Below, in pieces: positions 61,533 through 64,000 of a stretch of DNA of 64,000 nucleotides (position 1 is the stretch's first letter; each line of letters opens with the position of its first letter). The notes under the pieces are model-generated. The model was not told the DNA's origin. It saw only the letters and a program-made list of their open reading frames with translations, and ran no database searches. This DNA comes from Deinococcus peraridilitoris DSM 19664 (GTDB lineage: Bacteria > Deinococcota > Deinococci > Deinococcales > Deinococcaceae), in contig NC_019793.1 of the NCBI RefSeq assembly GCF_000317835.1, forward strand, positions 3,760,001 to 3,824,000. The letters are read 5' to 3'. The position numbers were made by a program, and so were the translations under genes.

Positions 61533-62189
61533 TTACGGGCCGTCGCCCGCCACTGCATGCTCGTCGCTCGATGCTGAGCGGCGCGCGTTGCGCAGGTGCT
61601 GGATGCCCCAAGCGACAATACAGCCCACCACCGGACTGAAGTCCGCGCCAAACGGGGAATGCCGGTACTGTCCGGGGACGGTGCTGTCCGCAGGGGCAGT
61701 TTTGAAGATGAGGCCGATCTGTTGAAGTTCAATTATGCGGCGGGTGAGCGTGGTGGCGCTGGGCGCGCCAAGGGCGCGTTGCAGCTCGTTGAATCCCATA
61801 CTTCTCTGGCGCAGTTCTCGCATAATCGGCATCGCGTGGCGGCGCTGCAGCGCGTCCAGGACGATCGCCGGGTCGTGCTGCGGGTGAGCAGCGGTAAAGG
61901 CGGAGAGGGCGTCGAAGACGGGTTGAAGTGCGTACCCCGCAGCGGTGAGGTGATACGTGTCGTCGTCGCGCCGAATGACACCCACTGCGAGAAGGGCTTT
62001 CAGGCGGTCGCGGAGGGTGGCGGCGCTGGGAGCGTGCACGGCGCGTTGCAGGGCGTTGAAGCAGTACGGTTGGGCGAGCAAGGCGTGAATGATGGGCAGC
62101 ACGTGCTTGCGCTGCAGGAGTTCGACGGCCGCGGCGGCCGCGTCCGCTCCCTTGCACTCCATTTGTTGTCTCGCTCCATCTTCTGTCAT
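61533..62189 (-). CDS. HxlR-type regulator with two tandem winged-helix domains
   Basis: 218 residues made of two HxlR domains in a row. Domain 1 (about 15-95): VELLQRKHVLPIIHALLAQPYCFNALQRAVHAPSAATLRDRLKALLAVGVIRRDDDTYHLTAAGYAL. Domain 2 (about 105-195): VLDALQRRHAMPIMRELRQRSMGFNELQRALGAPSATTLTRRIIELQQIGLI. Both keep the F-N-x-L-Q-R-A-x-x-A-P-S-A-x-T-L-x-x-R recognition-helix block. Most HxlR proteins have one such domain and dimerise; this looks like a covalent pseudo-dimer. I chose the ATG at 62187-62189 with AGGGG upstream. Divergent from the redox genes, which are its likely targets. Confidence 0.85.
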   Translation of the reverse strand: MTEDGARQQMECKGADAAAAAVELLQRKHVLPIIHALLAQPYCFNALQRAVHAPSAATLRDRLKALLAVGVIRRDDDTYHLTAAGYALQPVFDALSAFTAAHPQHDPAIVLDALQRRHAMPIMRELRQRSMGFNELQRALGAPSATTLTRRIIELQQIGLIFKTAPADSTVPGQYRHSPFGADFSPVVGCIVAWGIQHLRNARRSASSDEHAVAGDGP

Positions 62190-62255
62190 ACTGCCCCTGG
62201 CGCCAAGCAAAGTCTACCGCCCAACACCACAGCCCTCAAAGTAAAGAGGTAAACC

Positions 62256-62879
62256 ATGAACCTCGCCATCCTCGGCGGCACCGGCCGCACCGGCCAGCAC
62301 CTGATTACCCTCGCCCTGCAGCGCGGACATAACGTCCGCGTCCTCGCGCGCGACCCCAGCAAAATCAAACGCCAGCATGAACGGCTCAGCATCATCCCAG
62401 GCGACGCGCGCGATATGAACGCCATCGCGCGCCTGCTTGAACACAGTGACGCCGTCCTCAGCGCCCTCGGTCCCACCCCCGGCACCAGCAGCGACACCAT
62501 GACCAGCGCCGCCCAACACCTCGTCACGCTGCTTCCCTCCCACGGCATCCGGCGCCTGATTACCCTTACCGGCGCTGGCGTCTCCCACCCCGGCGACCAG
62601 CCGAAACTCATCGACCACGTGATCCGGACACTGCTCAAGCTCACCCAGCCCACCATTCTCAATGACTCAACCACACACGCCAACCTGATCCGCGCCAGCA
62701 CTCTCGACTGGACCATCGTGCGCGTTCCGAGGCTTACCGACGGCATCCTGAAGCCCGTCCACGCCGGATCAGTCGGAACCATCAAGCCATTCGTCACGCG
62801 CGCCAGCGTCGCCCGGTTCATGCTCGACCAGCTCGACAGCGACGCCTTCATCCAAAATGCCCCCGCCATCAGCAACTGA
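62256..62879 (+). CDS. NAD(P)-binding oxidoreductase, NmrA-like
   Basis: 207-residue short atypical SDR. The N-terminus MNLAILGGTGRTGQHLITLALQRGHNVRVLARDPSK is the NAD(P) motif (GGTGRTG), followed by LSIIPGDARDMNAIARLLEHSDAVLSALGP near residue 45 and a conserved LITLTGAGV near 100. No Tyr-x3-Lys active site is evident, as in NmrA-like sensors and flavin-reductase-type proteins. Ribosome site AAGAGG at 62242-62247. Spaced 16 nt from the quinone oxidoreductase gene, so probably one operon, divergent from the HxlR gene. Confidence 0.88.
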   Translation: MNLAILGGTGRTGQHLITLALQRGHNVRVLARDPSKIKRQHERLSIIPGDARDMNAIARLLEHSDAVLSALGPTPGTSSDTMTSAAQHLVTLLPSHGIRRLITLTGAGVSHPGDQPKLIDHVIRTLLKLTQPTILNDSTTHANLIRASTLDWTIVRVPRLTDGILKPVHAGSVGTIKPFVTRASVARFMLDQLDSDAFIQNAPAISN

Positions 62880-62895
62880 CCCACGAGGTGCCTTC

Positions 62896-63843
62896 ATGCG
62901 AGCAGTCCGATTCCACACCTTCGGCGACCCGTCCGTACTGCGCCTTGAAGAAACCAACTGGCCCTACCCGAAGCGCGATGAAGTCTTGATCCACGTGCAC
63001 GCCTCCAGCGTGAACGGCACCGATCTCGGCATCCGCGGCGGAAGCGGACCCTTCAAGCTCGTGACGTGCCTCCCCTTTACTCCCGGCTTCGACGTCGCGG
63101 GCGAAGTTGCCCGCTGCGGCCCGGACGTTACGGCGTTCAACGTAGGAGACCGCGTGTACGCCCTGCTCGGCCACGGGGGGGGTGGTGCCGCGGAGTACGT
63201 CACCGTCCGGCAATCCCGGGTCGCCCTCGTCCCGCAGCGCATTCCACTGGCGCACGCCGCCGCTGTCCCCCTGGCCGGCCTCAGCGCCCTGCAAGCCCTC
63301 CGTCGCGGGGCCGCGCTGCACCTCAGGCCGGGTGCCCACGTCCTGATCGTCGGTGCGTCCGGCGGAATCGGGTCGTTCGCCGTGCAGATCGCCAAGTATT
63401 ATGGCGCCCACGTCACCGGCGCCGCACGTCCGGAAAAGCACCCCTTTGTCCGGTCGCTCGGCGCGCACGAAACCATCGACACACGCTCCCTGGCGGAATC
63501 CGGCGTTGAGGGACGCTGGGACGTGATCTTCGATACCGCACCCATCCTCACCCTGTCCGCCGCCCGCCCGCACCTCACCCCCTCAGGAACCCTGGTGAGC
63601 GTCCGCGCCTTCCCCGCAGAAGTGGCCGAAGTCACGGCGCTTGTCACGCCTGGCGGTCCGCACTTTCATGGGATGCAGACGCGTGAACGCGGCCTCGACC
63701 TCGCGCTCCTTTCGCGGTGGATTGACGCCGGTCATCTGCACGTCCCGATCGACCATGCCTTCCCCCTGGAACAGGTCGCGGATGCGCACCGATACCTCGA
63801 AGGCAGCGACGTGCGCGGTAAAGTACTCCTCACCACCGGATAA
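62896..63843 (+). CDS. Zinc-independent quinone oxidoreductase (MDR family)
   Basis: 315-residue NADPH-dependent oxidoreductase of the quinone reductase branch. GroES-like domain: MRAVRFHTFGDPSVLRLEE, VLIHVHASSVNGTDLGIRGG, PGFDVAGEVARCGPDVTAFNVGDRVYALLG (residues 1-95). Rossmann domain: GAHVLIVGASGGIGSFAVQIAKYYGAHVTGAA near 150, SLGAHETIDTRS near 190. The zinc-ligand cysteines of alcohol dehydrogenases are absent. I chose the ATG at 62896 with GAGGTG 6 nt upstream; a start at 62857 would overlap the upstream gene. Second gene of the redox pair next to the tandem HxlR regulator. Confidence 0.92.
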   Translation: MRAVRFHTFGDPSVLRLEETNWPYPKRDEVLIHVHASSVNGTDLGIRGGSGPFKLVTCLPFTPGFDVAGEVARCGPDVTAFNVGDRVYALLGHGGGGAAEYVTVRQSRVALVPQRIPLAHAAAVPLAGLSALQALRRGAALHLRPGAHVLIVGASGGIGSFAVQIAKYYGAHVTGAARPEKHPFVRSLGAHETIDTRSLAESGVEGRWDVIFDTAPILTLSAARPHLTPSGTLVSVRAFPAEVAEVTALVTPGGPHFHGMQTRERGLDLALLSRWIDAGHLHVPIDHAFPLEQVADAHRYLEGSDVRGKVLLTTG

Positions 63844-63860
63844 CGGCGCCCAAATTTCTG

Positions 63861-64000
63861 TCACGTGTCCGGTGGCGTCCCTTGAAACTGCAAGCAGGAC
63901 TTCCACTCGGCATGGTAGGCAGCAATCCCAAGCAGCCCGGAATGATAAGCAAGTTCCATCCACCGCGCCTTGTTTCGCAGCAATAGCGCAACGCCGCCGG
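63861..64000 (-). CDS. 3' end of an unidentified gene, cut by window
   Basis: An open minus-strand frame enters from the right edge and stops at 63861-63863. The visible 46 residues include NKARWMELAYHSGLLGIAAY and EWKSCLQFQG, which look like protein rather than antisense noise, but no family is recognised. Too short to judge. Confidence 0.35.
   Translation of the reverse strand, partial: GGVALLLRNKARWMELAYHSGLLGIAAYHAEWKSCLQFQGTPPDT

Noticed and set aside
61394..61639. 81-codon plus-strand frame after the transposase
   Set aside because: Overlaps the HxlR 3' end in antisense and has no motif or ribosome site.

Overview
The window is one high-GC chromosomal segment whose gene content and control signals point to Deinococcus or a close relative such as Deinobacterium. 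The main pointers are about fifteen genes whose start codon sits 5-8 nt behind a TANNNT -10 hexamer (leaderless-type promoters, a known Deinococcus habit), bacillithiol genes (bshA, and bshB2 with yojF), a giant 3154-residue TamB-like protein, trehalose synthase, ATP-dependent PEP carboxykinase and an iron-sulfur serine dehydratase split over two genes. No rRNA, tRNA or CRISPR array was seen.

Layout, left part (1-20 kb): a minus-strand operon of a CrtA-like monooxygenase, gluQ, trpB and trpA (cut by the window edge); a secreted alpha-amylase; a proteinase-K-type subtilase lipoprotein; an M19 dipeptidase; uvrC; miaA; hsp20 behind a 19-codon coupled mini-cistron; a membrane iron-sulfur reductase with a disordered tail carrying KW-P repeats; purH-folD under a ZTP riboswitch; metY-metX under a SAM-I riboswitch; acylphosphatase. 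Centre (20-45 kb): the TamB gene, an ABC-F ATPase with an octaproline linker, sucCD, bshA, rpsT with a three-hairpin leader, treS, an OsmC protein, a lipase-like hydrolase, pckA, a truncated acetyltransferase, and yojF-bshB2. 44.4-48.9 kb holds a tightly overlapping operon: 20-codon mini-cistron, Gln/Gly/Pro-rich anchored protein, MoxR ATPase, DUF58 protein and two VWA membrane proteins.

Right part (49-64 kb): a Crp-family regulator, a lipoprotein esterase, sdaAB and sdaAA, a second subtilase lipoprotein, small proteins, then a more accessory tract. The tract starts with a hand-assembled gene remnant of about 240 codons broken by at least four frame changes (55.8-56.6 kb). It continues with PadR, a 45-residue mini-protein and a GAF histidine kinase locked together by overlaps, a convergent receiver-only response regulator, a broken IS630-type transposase, a tandem-domain HxlR regulator, and divergent NAD(P)H-dependent redox genes.

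Themes: one-carbon and purine supply (purH-folD), sulfur and thiol chemistry (met genes, bacillithiol, OsmC), carbon switching (sucCD, pckA, sdaA), alpha-glucan and trehalose use, and envelope functions (TamB, lipoprotein proteases, VWA complex). Translational coupling by ATGA, TTGA or TGATG overlaps is common. Several transcripts end in near-perfect long hairpins, three of which begin at or before the stop codon.
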